From Centropus unirufus (Eukaryota > Chordata > Aves > Cuculiformes > Centropidae), in contig VYZI01000490.1 of NCBI GenBank assembly GCA_013397695.1, positions 141,247-205,246 of the forward strand: 64,000 nt of DNA, in the 5' to 3' direction. Below the pieces are notes generated by a model, which saw nothing but the letters and a program-made list of their open reading frames with translations, searched no databases and was not told the origin of the DNA. This document shows, in pieces, positions 1 to 12,200 of this stretch. Each line of letters opens with the position of its first letter. The first letter of the stretch is position 1. Made by a program: the position numbers and the translations under genes.

Positions 1-2299
1 CGAAGAGTTAGAGCAGACCACTTGTGAAATTTTCTTCAGTAACTGGAAATAGTCTTTGACAATCAACGAGAAGCCAAAGAGTTGTTTCTGTAAAAAACAC
101 TCATTTTGGTAAATTGTGATCTGATAGTCTATCTGGGAATTTCTGCCAGAAATTCTATGACTTCAGTGTGCTATTACTTGCAAAACATGTTTCTTCCCAT
201 CGTTCTTCAGCCATAAGGTGGGAGGAGGAAAGATGAGTGATCCCTGTGCTGTATCCTTCCAAGCTGTTTTTTCCCATTATACAACTCCCAATCCAAACAA
301 TTCAGGCTTACAAGTAAAAGCTACTCATTTTTGTAAACATTTCCAGGAGCAAGACCTAAGCACGCACGAGTTCCACCAAGCAGATGCTAATGACTAGAGC
401 TAACCTCAAGTTTACTTCAGTAAAAAAAACAGCGTAAGGAGAAAACAACACTGGCCAATGTGAAGCTTAAGCCTTAACATAAGGGAGTAAACTGAATATT
501 GGTATAAGCCACTTGATCTTTATGTATCCACTTCATATCAAGTATTCTGAATCCAATGTTATATCAAACAGCAGCTTTCACAAATGATTTTGTCATTATA
601 AAAAAAAAAAAAGGTAATGTTCCAGAGCATGTTTTTATACCCCAACAGCAGGGATCTCTTTACTTTAGGATAAGGTAGTGGCAGAAGACAGAAACAAACC
701 TAGCTTGTTTGTTTTAAATGGACTTTTCCACTGCATATACAATTACCTCTGGAATGCACAAGACATAGCATCCAAGCAAAGAGAAGCTTAAATTTAAGTG
801 CAGCTCTCAGTTGGTTAGAAGCTGCTCGTAGCAGCCGTTGACAATACATAACACAAGATCCATATTACAAAGGGAAAGGCCTCCTAGTCGAGGATACAAA
901 GGCTGCAGCATTAGGAAGGGGCAAAGCAATCTGCAAAGACATAATATGAACCAAATCCATTTAAATTACTCTGGAAAATGTAGACGTTCATTAGCATTGA
1001 AGAGTTTCACAGGAAAACAATGACAAAGTAAAAGCCATCTGATTTTCATATGCTAATTAATTAAATATGCCAAATGCATTTAATCTCTTATTATAACCAT
1101 AGGGGGAGACAGACCAAACTCTTGAAGTTCTGAAAGGCCAGGTCATTAGCGTGCCAAGTCATTCCTCAGATCTCTTCCTTATATACAAATTTACATTCCC
1201 AACTCATTATATATGGAAGTAAAACCCGGCTTCCCTCTTCCAGCCCCTGCATTTCTCCTTTGCTATCTCCTACTCCTGTATTCCAAGCATTTTATTAAAT
1301 GTTAGAAAGAACTCATTTGCTGGGGTGGGGGGGAAGGGCACAGGCGCTGTTTTGCCAAAAGCCTGAGTTAAACACCCTGGTTGCCCTAAGACAGAACAAG
1401 CGAGTTGAAAACGAGATTAATAACATTCTTGCACATATGCATGAAAATCCACACATAGTTTGTAGCCTTTTTTGCTTTTAAGTTCAGATGACATTTCTAG
1501 CCGTTTCTTGCCTTTCCAAACAAGAAAAGGATTTTGATGTTTATGTAAGCTTCTTCTTGCTTAATAAATCTTAAATTGAAACAGATTTTTTTTAAACAAT
1601 CACCTTCTTCAGAGTTATCATACTACAGGATATTAGCAAAAAACAGACTCTCCTGTTGCTTTTACCCACATCTGACTCCAATCTTAATAGTTTAGCTATT
1701 AACCCTGTAAGGTCCACACACACACACCTTCCCCAGTTCACGTTAGAATTTTTATATGACTGATCTGGGCTTACTCATTACAAACCCTTTTGTGATACAG
1801 AACAAGAGCAGCTCCGTGGACCTTGATTTACAGGACACAATTAACCGTGCTGTTGGCAGAACTGCACCAGCCCAGCTCATCCGGGGCTCTGCTGTGGCAA
1901 ATGAAAGAATCTGTCACTGCAGGCAGAGTAACTGCTCTCCTCTTTTCCTGTCCCCTTCATTCCCTCTCCAAGCCCACTCTGACCTGCTGACATTTTGGGA
2001 TGAAAACCTGGCCACTGCAATATGCCTGCGCTGCAGAGAAGTAATACGAATATATCCTCCTAGAAATATTAACTAGAGCTAAAGGGGGAAAATCACATCC
2101 TGCTAGAAAAATCTAAGTAGTCTCTCCGAGTTTGCCATGGAAAAACACACAGTTTTAAGACCTCAGTTACCAGCTAACCAACGAAAACGAGGAATTTCGC
2201 TGGCAGCAACGCTAGCCATTTATTTTTGCCACCTTTTAGGTTTTAGCATGTAGCAAATACGCATTGTTAACCTTTAAATCCTCTGTATAAACATTTCTC
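1..2299. other. AT-rich non-coding stretch, probable intron 1 of a leftward gene
   Basis: No exon with recognisable protein similarity is visible on either strand, and the open frames here are short and AT-biased. The stretch lies just downstream (leftward) of the minus-strand splice donor at 3038, so it is most simply read as the start of a first intron; that is inference. It contains a short (CA)n run near 1715-1727 and a TAATTAATTAA-containing block near 1030-1100 that is described separately. Confidence 0.4.
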
Positions 2300-3074
2300 C
2301 GAGAGCTCGTAAAATATCCCCCGCTGCGTTTCCTGGCTCTCCAGTTGATGGCATTCAGAATCCCTGGTACTGGCGGGTGCTTTATTTTGCTCTCCTCGGC
2401 CACCCCTGCTGGGGTACAATGACAGATCCCTGCCCAAAGCCAGACCTGTCCGCTCCAGGCTCGGACACCGATGGAAGCGCCCAGGACTCTGCCCGGCCGG
2501 ATGATAAACGGGGGCGGCTGGAGTTTGAAATCCCCCGGCGAGATGAAATGTTGCGGGAGAAGAGGCTCGGGGAGCGCCCACCGCCCTTCCAGAGCTCCCT
2601 TCGGTGTGGAAGGGAAAAAGGAATCCACAGTCCGGGCCAGGTGCGGGCGCATCTCGGGCGCTGCCGGGGGGATTAACCCCCGCAGCGGAGAGCCCGAGGG
2701 ATGCCGGACCGGAGCCATCCCGAGTTCCCCCCAAACGCCCCGCTCGGGGCCGGAGGGGGGAGGCACTTCGCGGCGGGTAAGGAAGGAGGCGGAGGCGGCC
2801 TGGAAGAGGCCACTTGTCACCCCTCTGACAGGCAACAGCTGAGCTCCCGCATCTGGAGCCGCTCGCAAACCGGAGCCCCCACCCCGCTCCCCCCGGACAA
2901 CTCCGCGCCGGGCAGCGCTGCTCCAGCGGCGACGGCGAGAGCGGTCCGGGAGGCGCCTCCGGGGATGCAAACCGCGAGCCGAACGCCCGCCACAGCGCGG
3001 GATGCCCGGCTCCAGTGCCGCCAGGAGCCTCCACTCACCCTGCTCGCTGCGTATTCCCGGGCAGGTGGGGTCCG

Positions 3075-3080
3075 TCACAT
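3075..3080 (-). promoter_or_regulatory. Start-stop element (ATG immediately followed by TGA)
   Basis: The minus strand reads CC-ATG-TGA-CGG, an initiation codon followed directly by a stop. It lies 36 bases before the proposed donor and 25 bases after the 7-codon upstream ORF. Start-stop elements are known in vertebrate leaders as minimal upstream ORFs that can stall ribosomes. The -3 base is T, so initiation here would be weak. Confidence 0.3.
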
Positions 3081-3104
3081 GGAGCCCGGCTTCCCCGCTC
3101 GGAG

Positions 3105-3128
3105 TCAGCGCTGGAAGCAGACGCGCAT
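3105..3128 (-). promoter_or_regulatory. Short upstream ORF (7 codons plus stop) in the putative 5' UTR exon
   Basis: On the minus strand ATG at 3128-3126 is followed by six codons and TGA at 3107-3105. The -3 base is G and the +4 base is C, a moderate Kozak context. If the first exon is real, this frame would sit near the cap of the mRNA and could reduce re-initiation downstream. Confidence 0.35.
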
Positions 3129-3254
3129 CTCCAGCGGGGACCGCGCCGCCCGGAGCCGCCGCCGCGAGTGCCCGAGCCCCGCGCGCGCTCCCCGCCCTAA
3201 TGGGGCTCGGCCGCGCCGCTCCCGGGACGGAGGCACGAGCGGCCCGCAGCGCCC

Positions 3255-3349
3255 ATTGGCTGGCGGGGAGCGGGGGGCGGGGCCTCACACCGGCCCCACC
3301 CACGTGCCGCCGCGGACCGGGGCGAGGCCCCGCCCCCATCCCCGCCCCC
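3255..3349 (-). promoter_or_regulatory. Core promoter cluster: CCAAT box, GC boxes, E-box
   Basis: Read on the minus strand there is a CCAAT box in the context CCAGCCAATGGGC (plus-strand ATTGG at 3255-3259). An Sp1-type GC box, GGGGCGGGGC, lies at 3274-3283, and two CCCCGCCCCC boxes lie at 3328-3337 and 3340-3349. A perfect CACGTG E-box is at 3301-3306. No TATA box is apparent. The CCAAT orientation and its usual 60-100 bp distance from the start site fit leftward transcription starting near 3160-3220. GC boxes and E-boxes work in both directions, so the cluster could also drive rightward transcription. Confidence 0.7.
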
Positions 3350-3399
3350 GGGGGGAGGTGCGCCGGCCTTTGGAAGCTCCGTGGAGCAGAGCAAAACTG

Positions 3400-3894
3400 G
3401 CGAAAAACCATTTTTACCCGCGGTCTGGGAAAACCAGGGAGCGAGGGAAGGGCGGGCGAGCCCCTCCCTCCGTTTCCCTCCGTCCAACGGAGCTGTGAGG
3501 CCGATTCTCGCGCTCCTCGCTTTTCCAGAGGGAGCGGGGGGAAACACTTAACGGGAGCCCTCGTCCCGCTGGTCCGCGCGGAGGCGGGTGATGGAGCTCG
3601 CTCCGGCCGCTCGCGGGACGCGGGGGGGTGGGAGGCGGCAAGGGAGCCCTGAAGGAGCCGGTGGGCATTTAAATCCCGTCCCTCGCACCGCGCTCGGCGC
3701 CTCCGTTCGAGCTCCTGGGAGTTGGCAGCCCTCGTCTCGGTTGCTCAAACCCTCGAAGCCCCGTGAACTGAGCTCCTGGGTCTCCCACTGTTTGAATCCT
3801 CTATGAAAAATATCGAAGGGAAAATTGAGTAACAATGAAGATATTGAACTTTTTTTTTTCTTTTTTTTTTTTTTCCGTGGATGCAAATTGGAAG
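3400..3894 (+). other. Possible divergent plus-strand first exon ending at a splice donor
   Basis: Near the right edge of the CpG island the plus strand has TTGGAAG followed by GTGAGATT, a good donor with the intron starting at 3895. Together with the GC boxes at 3328-3349 this could be the first exon of a divergent transcript, most likely a promoter-associated long non-coding RNA. The start at 3400 is a guess. A 72-codon frame at 3588-3806 lies inside it, but I see no protein similarity. An isolated donor match is weak evidence. Confidence 0.22.
3849..3875. repeat. Poly-T tract
   Basis: A T run interrupted by a single C lies at the 3' edge of the CpG island. It is a simple low-complexity tract, with no retroposed body next to it that I can recognise. 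Confidence 0.85.
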
Positions 3895-6139
3895 GTGAGA
3901 TTATTTTACCAGAATGAACTGTGAGCAATCACAGGCTCTCCCCACTTGGTGAAACAAAAACGTTTCGAACTGTGAAAGCTTATCTTAAAGCTGAAATTTG
4001 GTCTATTGTCTGCCAGTGTCTCTCTTGATTCTCTAAAGAAGGAATTACTTGATGTTAGGAAATGGCAATTTTCCCTTCATGTTTTCAAGCAAGTTTGTTT
4101 TTTTTCCTGTCTGAGCAGAGCAAGTTTGTTGTCTGGAATCCAATCCCATCAAAATCATCTTTCTGCATCAGAAGAAAATAAAAATGTAATTCTTGCAGGA
4201 AACAAATTTACTCTATGACCCTAGGCTACGACTTTTTTACAGGCAAGAGTGTTAAACCTACTTATCACCTTAAAACTTTCAGCTGCAATCCTAATCTTGG
4301 GTGCTTTGCTCTGCTGTTTCCTTGCAGCCTGGATGCATCACCATCACATTGCTGAATGATTCCTTTTAAATCCTGACCAAGTCTGAAAACAAACAATTCC
4401 AGATTGCTTCTGCATGCAAGTTTGCAGAGGGGAAGAAAAGCCACTTGTAGAGAGAGATAAAACCTCATTAAAAGAATTCCTCATTGCTTTGTCCATCAGA
4501 ATCAGTTTGAATGTCTTCTATAATTTAAGAAAAAAAATGGGAAGGATGAAGTAGGAATATGAAACAAAAAAAAAAGGAATGTGTAGAAAAAGGTGGTAAA
4601 AATGGCAAAAGAGCTGCTTGTAGCCATCTGCTGCTATACAGCTGTTTGTCCCTTGTCCTGTGTTCTTCCCTGCCACCTAACAAAGCATTTCTGTAGCACT
4701 TATCGCAAAGATCTAAATACGTTTAGACTATGCTGGCAGCATTGCATGATTTCCATCATTTACTTCTTCCCACTTCAGGTTCCAAAGGCATAGGAAATAA
4801 GATTGCTTGGCTTTTAAATAACCTTGTCAAAGGTGTTTACAGTCATATATTAGCAGATCTGAATCTGGAATGAAAGAATTTATGGCCAATGCACTCTTTT
4901 AAGTTGTGTATCTGTTTATCTGATCCTCACTTACAAATGCCTCTAATTAAGCTATAAACTCTTAGTTTCTACTTAACCATATGGGTAGCCTGGCAAGTTT
5001 GCTACAGTAATGACGTTTCCCCATTCTAAGGCCATGTCTGCAATGCAAATCCAGCATAACTGCCTTAATAGAGTTACAGCCTACTCGGTTTTCCAGAACA
5101 TAGAAATAGAGCCAATCCAAGTTAACAACCATAATCCTGATGAAACAGCACAAACAATTTTCTCGTTGGACCTATGGGACTTTGTGTCAGGGAGAAAGCA
5201 CACCCTTAACTGTGCAAAAAGTTGGAAATAAGGCAGAAAAAAATATAATCTGCAAATACGAGTACTGGGAAAGGGCTACAATAATCTCCACTGAACTTTT
5301 AGCACTTTCCATAGGAGCTGCTTGGCTCAACCGTGATTTTGTTGCATTCTACCATCAGAGACTTTTCATGGTTGATAGATGAAAGCACTTTTTATTCACC
5401 TGAAGTCTGGATAATTTGAAGATGGGGTTTACTCTGCCAGTGAAGTGGGTTAAGAGAGGGTATAAGTAAAATTTGCACAAAAATGAGGTCTGGAGTATCT
5501 TTATGTATCTCTTAAAAATTATTTAATTTCAAAGATATTGATGCAAGAAAAAGTATCTAGACGACTTATAAGCAAGTTTAAAAGAGCCTTGAGTCTCAGC
5601 TTTGTTACACTGACATAGCAAAAATCATAACTTGCATAGGACATTACTTATTGTTTGAAACGTGTATTCTAAAATATGTTCTATGTTTACATTTTTATTT
5701 TTTTTCAAAAAAGTAGTGCTGACAGTTATCATGAATCTCCTATAAAAATGCAATTTTTGGTCTGTGTTGAAGGAACTTCTTAAAAATGTGAAGTATGAAA
5801 TGTTTTCATGTTATTTTCAAGTAGGGGGAAAGGATCTGTATAGATTCACACAGGTACCCTGGAAGGAAATACGTAGAGCAATCCATTAGACCTCCTCTTC
5901 TAAACCTGCCTCTTCCAATGAATACTTTTAACATTTCTCCTGATCCTTAAAGTGTCCCATGTTTTCATCTCAAAAGGACTAACACTTGATAGGGAAAAAG
6001 CTGTACAAAACTGATTTTGTGTAAACCTTATGTGTAGAGCTGTAACTGCAACCGAAGGAAGGTAAACCAAAATAGCTCCTTAGTTAGGTAACAAAAATAT
6101 AATCTAGCACTGGCTGAGCTTCGAGCCTAGCCCAGCTCA
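3895..6139. other. Non-coding stretch, no gene seen
   Basis: AT-rich DNA without recognisable exon, RNA gene or transposon. A perfect octamer word ATGCAAAT (POU-domain site) is at 5043-5050. The open frames are short and unrelated to anything I know. Confidence 0.5.
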
Positions 6140-6208
6140 GAAGAGATGGCTGGACCAGATAACCCCCAGAGGTCCCTTCCAGCCCTGATGATTCTGTGAT
6201 CCTGTGAT
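6140..6208 (+). mobile_element. CR1 LINE 3'-end fragment
   Basis: The words GGCTGGACCAGATAACC, AGAGGTCCCTTCCAGCC and GATTCTGTGATCCTGTGATC match the 3' untranslated end of avian CR1, including the terminal degenerate octamer repeat. The element lies in plus orientation and is heavily 5'-truncated, as is usual for CR1. No coding sequence remains. Confidence 0.85.
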
Positions 6209-9200
6209 CTAGAGATGTCGGATTCAGCCAGTAAAGAAGATACAGGTCAGACTCTGCTGTCAAATGAGTAAAGTCAAATGAGGAATAGAAAAAAGCCATG
6301 CCTGAAGGTGAAGAACTCAAGTGAAGCATGGTGGTCTTTATACTGACAGTAAGCCCCCTCACAGCTCTCTCTCTACCCGTGTATTTAGAACATTTACATT
6401 ACATTAGGGGCAAGATTTTGCTTTTGTTTTTTGCAATTTCAGATTGGACCGTTGTGTTCTGGTTTAGCTTTTCTCTGTTGTATGAAGCATAGGCCACTTC
6501 TGGGATCATCTGGCGCTTTTGGGGGAGGAACAATGCTTTAACCTCTATTGTAGACTTTCTATGAGACTCTGCCTTGGGTTTATACTTTCTCTTTTTATTC
6601 TTAGTCTTTCTTTAGGAAGAGAGCCTATGGGGGGTGTAATGGCCATTCTTTTCCTACTGGTGTTTCCAAGTAGCAGTAGGACTGCCTCAGTTTTCCTTTT
6701 TGCATGCAGAGAATAAAACTGTCTTATGCCACACAGGTCTTGCAAGGCTTACATCATGTTAGTACAGCACAGTTTTTCAGACAGAAAGCTGCCTAGAAGC
6801 ACATCGGTGATATTAACAAGAGCACCTTGTTCTACTTCTGCATTGGGTTTTTCTGGGCCACTTCAACTGGAATCAAGTCATGTGGACTGCCAGAAGCAAT
6901 TAGGCATGAATTTTTAAATTGTCATTCTTGTACAACTCTTTTCTTTGGCATGTAACCAGTAATATGTTCTTTATCAGCTGTATAGTTTTGGCCAAAAAAA
7001 GAAAACAAAACCAAAGAAAAAGCAATCTTAAGAGTGAGTTTTCAAAATGCCATTGGTTAGGAGGATAACTTTCCTCACTACCTTAGCAGATGTACCACTG
7101 TCCTCCTCTCCGTATCCTCAGGAGTCTCAACAACTTACATCAAACCTACTCGGAGTGCCAGGTGGTCTTTGCGGGGCAGCTGGAAACCTGATCACCAGTC
7201 ATTTGAATGAAGGACAGCCCGAGTGGTGCTGTGACCCCATCTCAGCATCCAGGTTTGATTTCTCTTCCCATGTAAACCCAGGTGAATCCCACACTGAGGG
7301 AAAGAATTGCATCTTGATACAGTCAGGACAAAGCTGGAACACATGCTTGCATTTGGAAGAGGGGATGGCTTCTCAGGTTTTCCAGTTCAACTATTGTTCC
7401 AGGCTACAGAGTCTCCTCTTCTGATTTGTTTTTACAATAGTCCTTAATTTTTGTTTATGAGCTCTCTTGCTGATTTTTGCTCCTTTGTTTTGTGCTTGTT
7501 TTGGCTTTATTTCTTGGCTCTATGTCTTTTTCAACTCTTTGGCCCTTTGTAATGTCTGTTTAAAAGTCAGCTGAATCCTTGCGTGGCCTGCTAAAAAAAA
7601 GGTTCCTTATTGGTTAAGTTCCCAGGCATCTTCCCTAATAACTCTGTGTGTTCTCTTCCTGGCCTAAAATGTCATCCTTATACAAAGGTTTCATGCCTTA
7701 CCTTGGGCTGTAGACTTCTCCATTGGTGCTTCTAGCCTAGTTATCTCCTATGGGCTAGAATAAAATGGGTAGCTTGACTGTGATGAAAAGAACAACATTT
7801 GGTTTACAATACGCACAAGTAACCCCAGTCTTGTTTCTGGGATCTGCTGTTGTGTCTTGTGTTCCCTCCCGGCAGAGCTGGAGTCAGTCTTGCTAGCTGC
7901 AGTGGCGTTCGGAGCAGCTCCTGGAAAACTTCCCAATGTTTCTGTAGCTTTTCCAGCCATAGATGATTGTACTCTGCTTTCTGAGTGGTCTCAGATGAAT
8001 TTAGTTGTATTCAAGAAATAATGGCAAAACTCCCTGTGTTTCTTCAGTTCCAGATGAACACTTGGAAACCCAGTAGCCCTTTGGATATTTATTTCCCAGT
8101 TCCATCAGGCACAAGACTTCTACCTGTGAGTCTACTACGGATTTTTCAGTGTTTTTCCCAAGTGTGGCCATTCCATTGCCTGGAGGTGTTTCTGTTTGAA
8201 CAGCAGACACTGACATTAAACAACCTTCTGTTGTCCCTGCTCTGAGAGATGAAACAGCTTTGCGAGCATATGTCTGATCCCACATCGACTGAGACACTTG
8301 ATGATTAGCTATTTCATAAGATCAGCCAGATTTATCAGTACTACACAGAAAAAAACTTGGTCGAAGGCAATAAACACTATTTTGGATAAACATCCGTGAT
8401 GATTTTAAGAATCTTTTGTTCTTACTGAGTTCAATTAACTTAAAAATTAAACTTTTAGAGTCCAGAGTGTTCGAAGTTAAGGATAATACGCCATAGCATT
8501 TGTCCTTTTCCTTCTTTATAATGGCACAAGTGCAAATCCCAATCCTAACTTGATTAGCTTTTGTTTCCCTGTCTTACAGTTTTAACATTATTTAAACATA
8601 GTTCGTTATTTAACTGTGCAGAAGATCTTAATCTTTTACTTAAATGTAAATTGCAAAGTATAATGGCTAAACAAATTGATTGAATGCCATTGATTATTCA
8701 TCAAATAATTGTGGTAAATCATGTAATCAATTATTCATCATCCTCAGAGAAGAATAGATGACATGACGAATAAGCTGTAATTAAGATAAAACACTATCGG
8801 ATTCTGTACTGATAATTTCTTTTGAAATTACAATTCTTGCAATTAAATAAAATTGAAATTGAAATGTGAGTAGCCTGATTGAGGCACTGAGTAATGATTG
8901 TACAGAAGTGTAATCTGCTAGAGCCTGTTCACATATGGGGACTGGGATGACATTTGCTGCCTGAAATATTTTCTGGTTTTCCTCATGTATTACTTCTTCC
9001 TAATGCAAGGATTCTGTTATGATTAGGGATTTTAGTCTCCTCTGCTATTATGTGACCAATGCACCAGTTATATAAAGTAAAACACTTTCTTAAAAACAAA
9101 TTAAATGTTTAATTCCCATGCTAGATTTAACTTTAGCTTATTTTGTTTTTTAAGTGCTACCAAGAATCTAAATTCAAAATGAACATGGGTAAATTTATAT

Positions 9201-12200
9201 TGCTGTAGGAATCTGGTTATGAAAATTCTAGGGAGTTTTGACTGGTTGATTATTTTCATAAATGCAGGACCTGACCTGCTGGACATTTAAATCAATGGAA
9301 AATCTTTTGTCTTTAGTCGAGTAACATGCCTAGAAGATTTGTCTCTAGGAAGCAATACAAACACCAGCACTAGTGTTCATCAAAGCCACTGTTAATGAAA
9401 TAATTTCTCAATCAATTGGACTCTGGTAAAAGTGAAGTCTAATCTTAACAGCAGTCCCCAATGCGTGTGAGTGCTGTCTTGAAATATGCATTTTTTTCTG
9501 ACTATCACACTAAAAATGAAGTCTTCCACCTGAAGAGGTAAAAGAGAAAATCATTACTCTTTTTAAAGCAATAAAAAGAATATTTCAGAAGAATTTATAA
9601 AGTTAGAGGATTTTTTAATGTCAGGGATGAACTGTTCTCTACAATTAATCACTATTCAAGCTATATAACTGAATGCAGCTACTAGCTGCAAATAACAACC
9701 TCACATGACATTGTTTTGATGCAGATAGGATGAGTGTGGTAATACATAGAGTACAAATATTTGTGTAGATTTGAAATTCATGTGTTGGGAATACGCTTTC
9801 ATTTATGATTAGGGCTATGATTTAGATATGAGTTGTCTCACAGATTTGTAGGTCTTTTTGCCTCAGTGACATGCACTATAAAAATCAGTTCAGAAGCCAC
9901 AAAGACAAAGCTTGCAGGTAGCACACACGTACATGGAAAAATGTATTGCCTAAATAGCTCTTTTGAAAAATGAAAAGGGAAAACAGAATTCAATCAGATT
10001 GAAATGGCATTTTAGCTAGACCTCTCAAGTGAGGCAGTAATGGTAATCTCACCAGAAGTATTTATTTCCTCTCTCCTCTCTGCTACACAAAATATATTTT
10101 ATTAGGTCTTTACATTAAGTATGAGCAAATGAATAATTTTCAGCATTTGTTGAAAGTAATTTCAGAAATTAAGTGTGAAGGAACCTGACCCGTAACAAAG
10201 GAAAAAATACTCAGATTTATATTATCGAACGCAAGCAATAGATTTGCTTTCTGCGTTTGAAATGCATACTATGTTTTCCATATTTGATGTTCATTATTCA
10301 AGTTATTTGTGTTCCCGTGTATAAGGCTGCATGACATTGTTGGAAATTATGTTTTCTTATTGGGTAAAGGCACTATGCTGCTCTCAGTGAATAGATAAAT
10401 GTAAGATTCTGCTTCCTTTAGCAGTTTGAAATGACTTTAAAATGCATTTTCAGAAAACATTTGAGTTGTAAAACTTGGTAGCATGGGATTTCATGGAAAT
10501 ATAAAAGCCGTGAGTAAATAAATCAAAAGATTTTTTTTGAGATGGTAAAGAGCCAGAAATCCACCAGAAGGAAAAGAGAATAACGAGTGGGCAGCATTTC
10601 TGAAAATCAGAAATGTTTACAGAATTTCAGTGCTTTTTCTCCCCCCCGCCCCCACCCCGCATTACTTGCTAGATTCAGATATCAAGTATTTCCAGTGAAG
10701 ATGCAATGCAAACAGTTGATAACAAAGCACTGATCCATTTTTCTGGTATCCTCAGTTTCATGGAGTATCACAACACAATTTTCTGTACCCCTAAGAGCTC
10801 CCTTTAGCACCAAGTCTCTCTCTAGATCTAGTTAGAGGAGAGTGTTGCAAAGTTTTTGTGCTTTATTTCATTCTCTATCCGGTAAGGTTTATTGTATATT
10901 AATTGCCCCTGTGAAGTGCCAACAATTAAGTAAGCTGGGGTACTGGATGTAAAAAGACATCCTTGTTCCTTTGGAGGCGTAATTTTCTTAGACACTGCCT
11001 ATCTATCTGTCAAGGTTGACGTGTGAAAATATGTCGCGTCCTGATTTGTCAGCTAAATATGCCTTATATTTCTTTGCTTGCATTTTATGCAGTTAAACCT
11101 GATATAATGGAGACTGCAGAAAGTCAAAACACTGGAGTCAGTGAAGCAGACTCACACTGAGATGTTTGGCCAGTTTAAGCTAGTGGGGAAGAAAATTTCT
11201 GAGGACTGACTATTCTTCAGACTGTTTCGAGATGCTCTGTAATACAATATGATTTTACTTTGTACATTGTGTAATTGTATAAAAGGAAAGCACCTGTGCC
11301 AATGAACTTAAATCTGGATGCAAAAATTACAGAATCCCAATCTTTTGCAAAATCTTTCAGCACATTTCCTTCCTACTTAGAAAACTATTTTCTCATGTGT
11401 GCATTAGTTGGGATCCTTTTCATTCTTCTCATTGTACTAATCTGAGAAATTTGCTCACCCACAAAGATAACTTACAAAGTCCCTATTCTCTCATCCAGTA
11501 GCAAAACTGTATCTTGAAAAGTCATCAGTGGGGAATTTGTCAGGATTATTCAGTACTTGTCAAATCTATGTCAAACCATGGCAATATCTCCCTGACCTCT
11601 ACCTCGTGATTTATCAAATGTAGCCAATACACATGCACACACTGCAAATAGATTTTAAAAGGGGAAAAGAGGGAAGAAATGGCAATCATTAAGCGAAAGC
11701 ATTTTCTTTTCTAGTCTATGTAGTTTCAAAGTTATGACTTGGTCAAAGACATTGCAGACAATGCCAAGGCAGTGAAGAGAGCACTCTCGTTAGAAAATTT
11801 GTATCTGCATTTGCACTTCCTAAAAGGCTTGGAAAATCGATGGGAATGCATGCCAACATGAAGTTCAGCCCCAGATCTGATGGTGGAGAGTGCGATAACT
11901 GTCTTACATCAGCCTGGTCATCAGAACTCTAACCTTAGGCTTGGCCACCTTGTTTCTCTTTCATTCACAGCTTAAGCAGTAAAATTCCTATCTCCTACCT
12001 TGCAGAGAAATGACCTGAAAACCCTGCCAGAGAAAAAGGGCATAGGGTTCTGTGCAGGGAAATAATTATTCCTCTGACCAGCGAAGGCGTAAGAGGGAGC
12101 AGGACAATAAGGAAATACAGCTATGAGAAATCATAACTGGAGACCTGGAATTATCTGCCTTTCCAGCACTGTTCCTCATTTTGCTAGTGGCTGTTTAATT

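Larger units (their letters stand above)
3039..3220 (-). other. Probable first (5' UTR) exon of a leftward gene, ending in a splice donor
   Basis: On the minus strand the sequence reads GCAGG followed by GTGAGTGG, an excellent donor: the exon ends at 3039 and the intron starts at 3038. The exon would begin some tens of bases downstream of the CCAAT/GC-box cluster, so 3220 is only an estimate. Both ATGs in the exon are followed by early stops: a 7-codon frame at 3105-3128 and an ATG-TGA at 3075-3080. One frame is open from the ATG at 3411 through the donor, but that ATG lies upstream of the CCAAT box and the predicted peptide looks like GC-biased filler. I therefore call the exon 5' UTR, with the true start codon in a later exon to the left, possibly outside the window. 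The gene cannot be named from this. Confidence 0.5.
2300..3770. promoter_or_regulatory. CpG island (gene promoter)
   Basis: Base composition changes abruptly from AT-rich flanks to very GC-rich DNA dense in CpG, with runs such as cgcgcgc near 3180 and many gcgg, ccgc and cccg words, then returns to AT-rich near 3800. CpG survives only in unmethylated DNA, so this is almost certainly a constitutive promoter island. It is the only such island in the 64 kb. Long open frames on both strands inside it (for example minus 2236-3411 and plus 2701-3498) are explained by the rarity of TAA, TAG and TGA in GC-rich sequence, and none resembles a known protein. Confidence 0.93.

Noticed and set aside
2236..3411. 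391-codon minus-strand open frame through the CpG island
   Set aside because: Stop codons are rare in GC-rich DNA and frames of similar size exist on both strands here. The peptide is Pro/Ala/Gly/Arg filler without a domain, its ATG lies upstream of the CCAAT box, and a strong splice donor interrupts it at 3039.
2701..3652. Plus-strand frames of 265 and 216 codons in the island
   Set aside because: They overlap each other and the minus-strand frames, show the same GC-biased composition, and have no recognisable motif.
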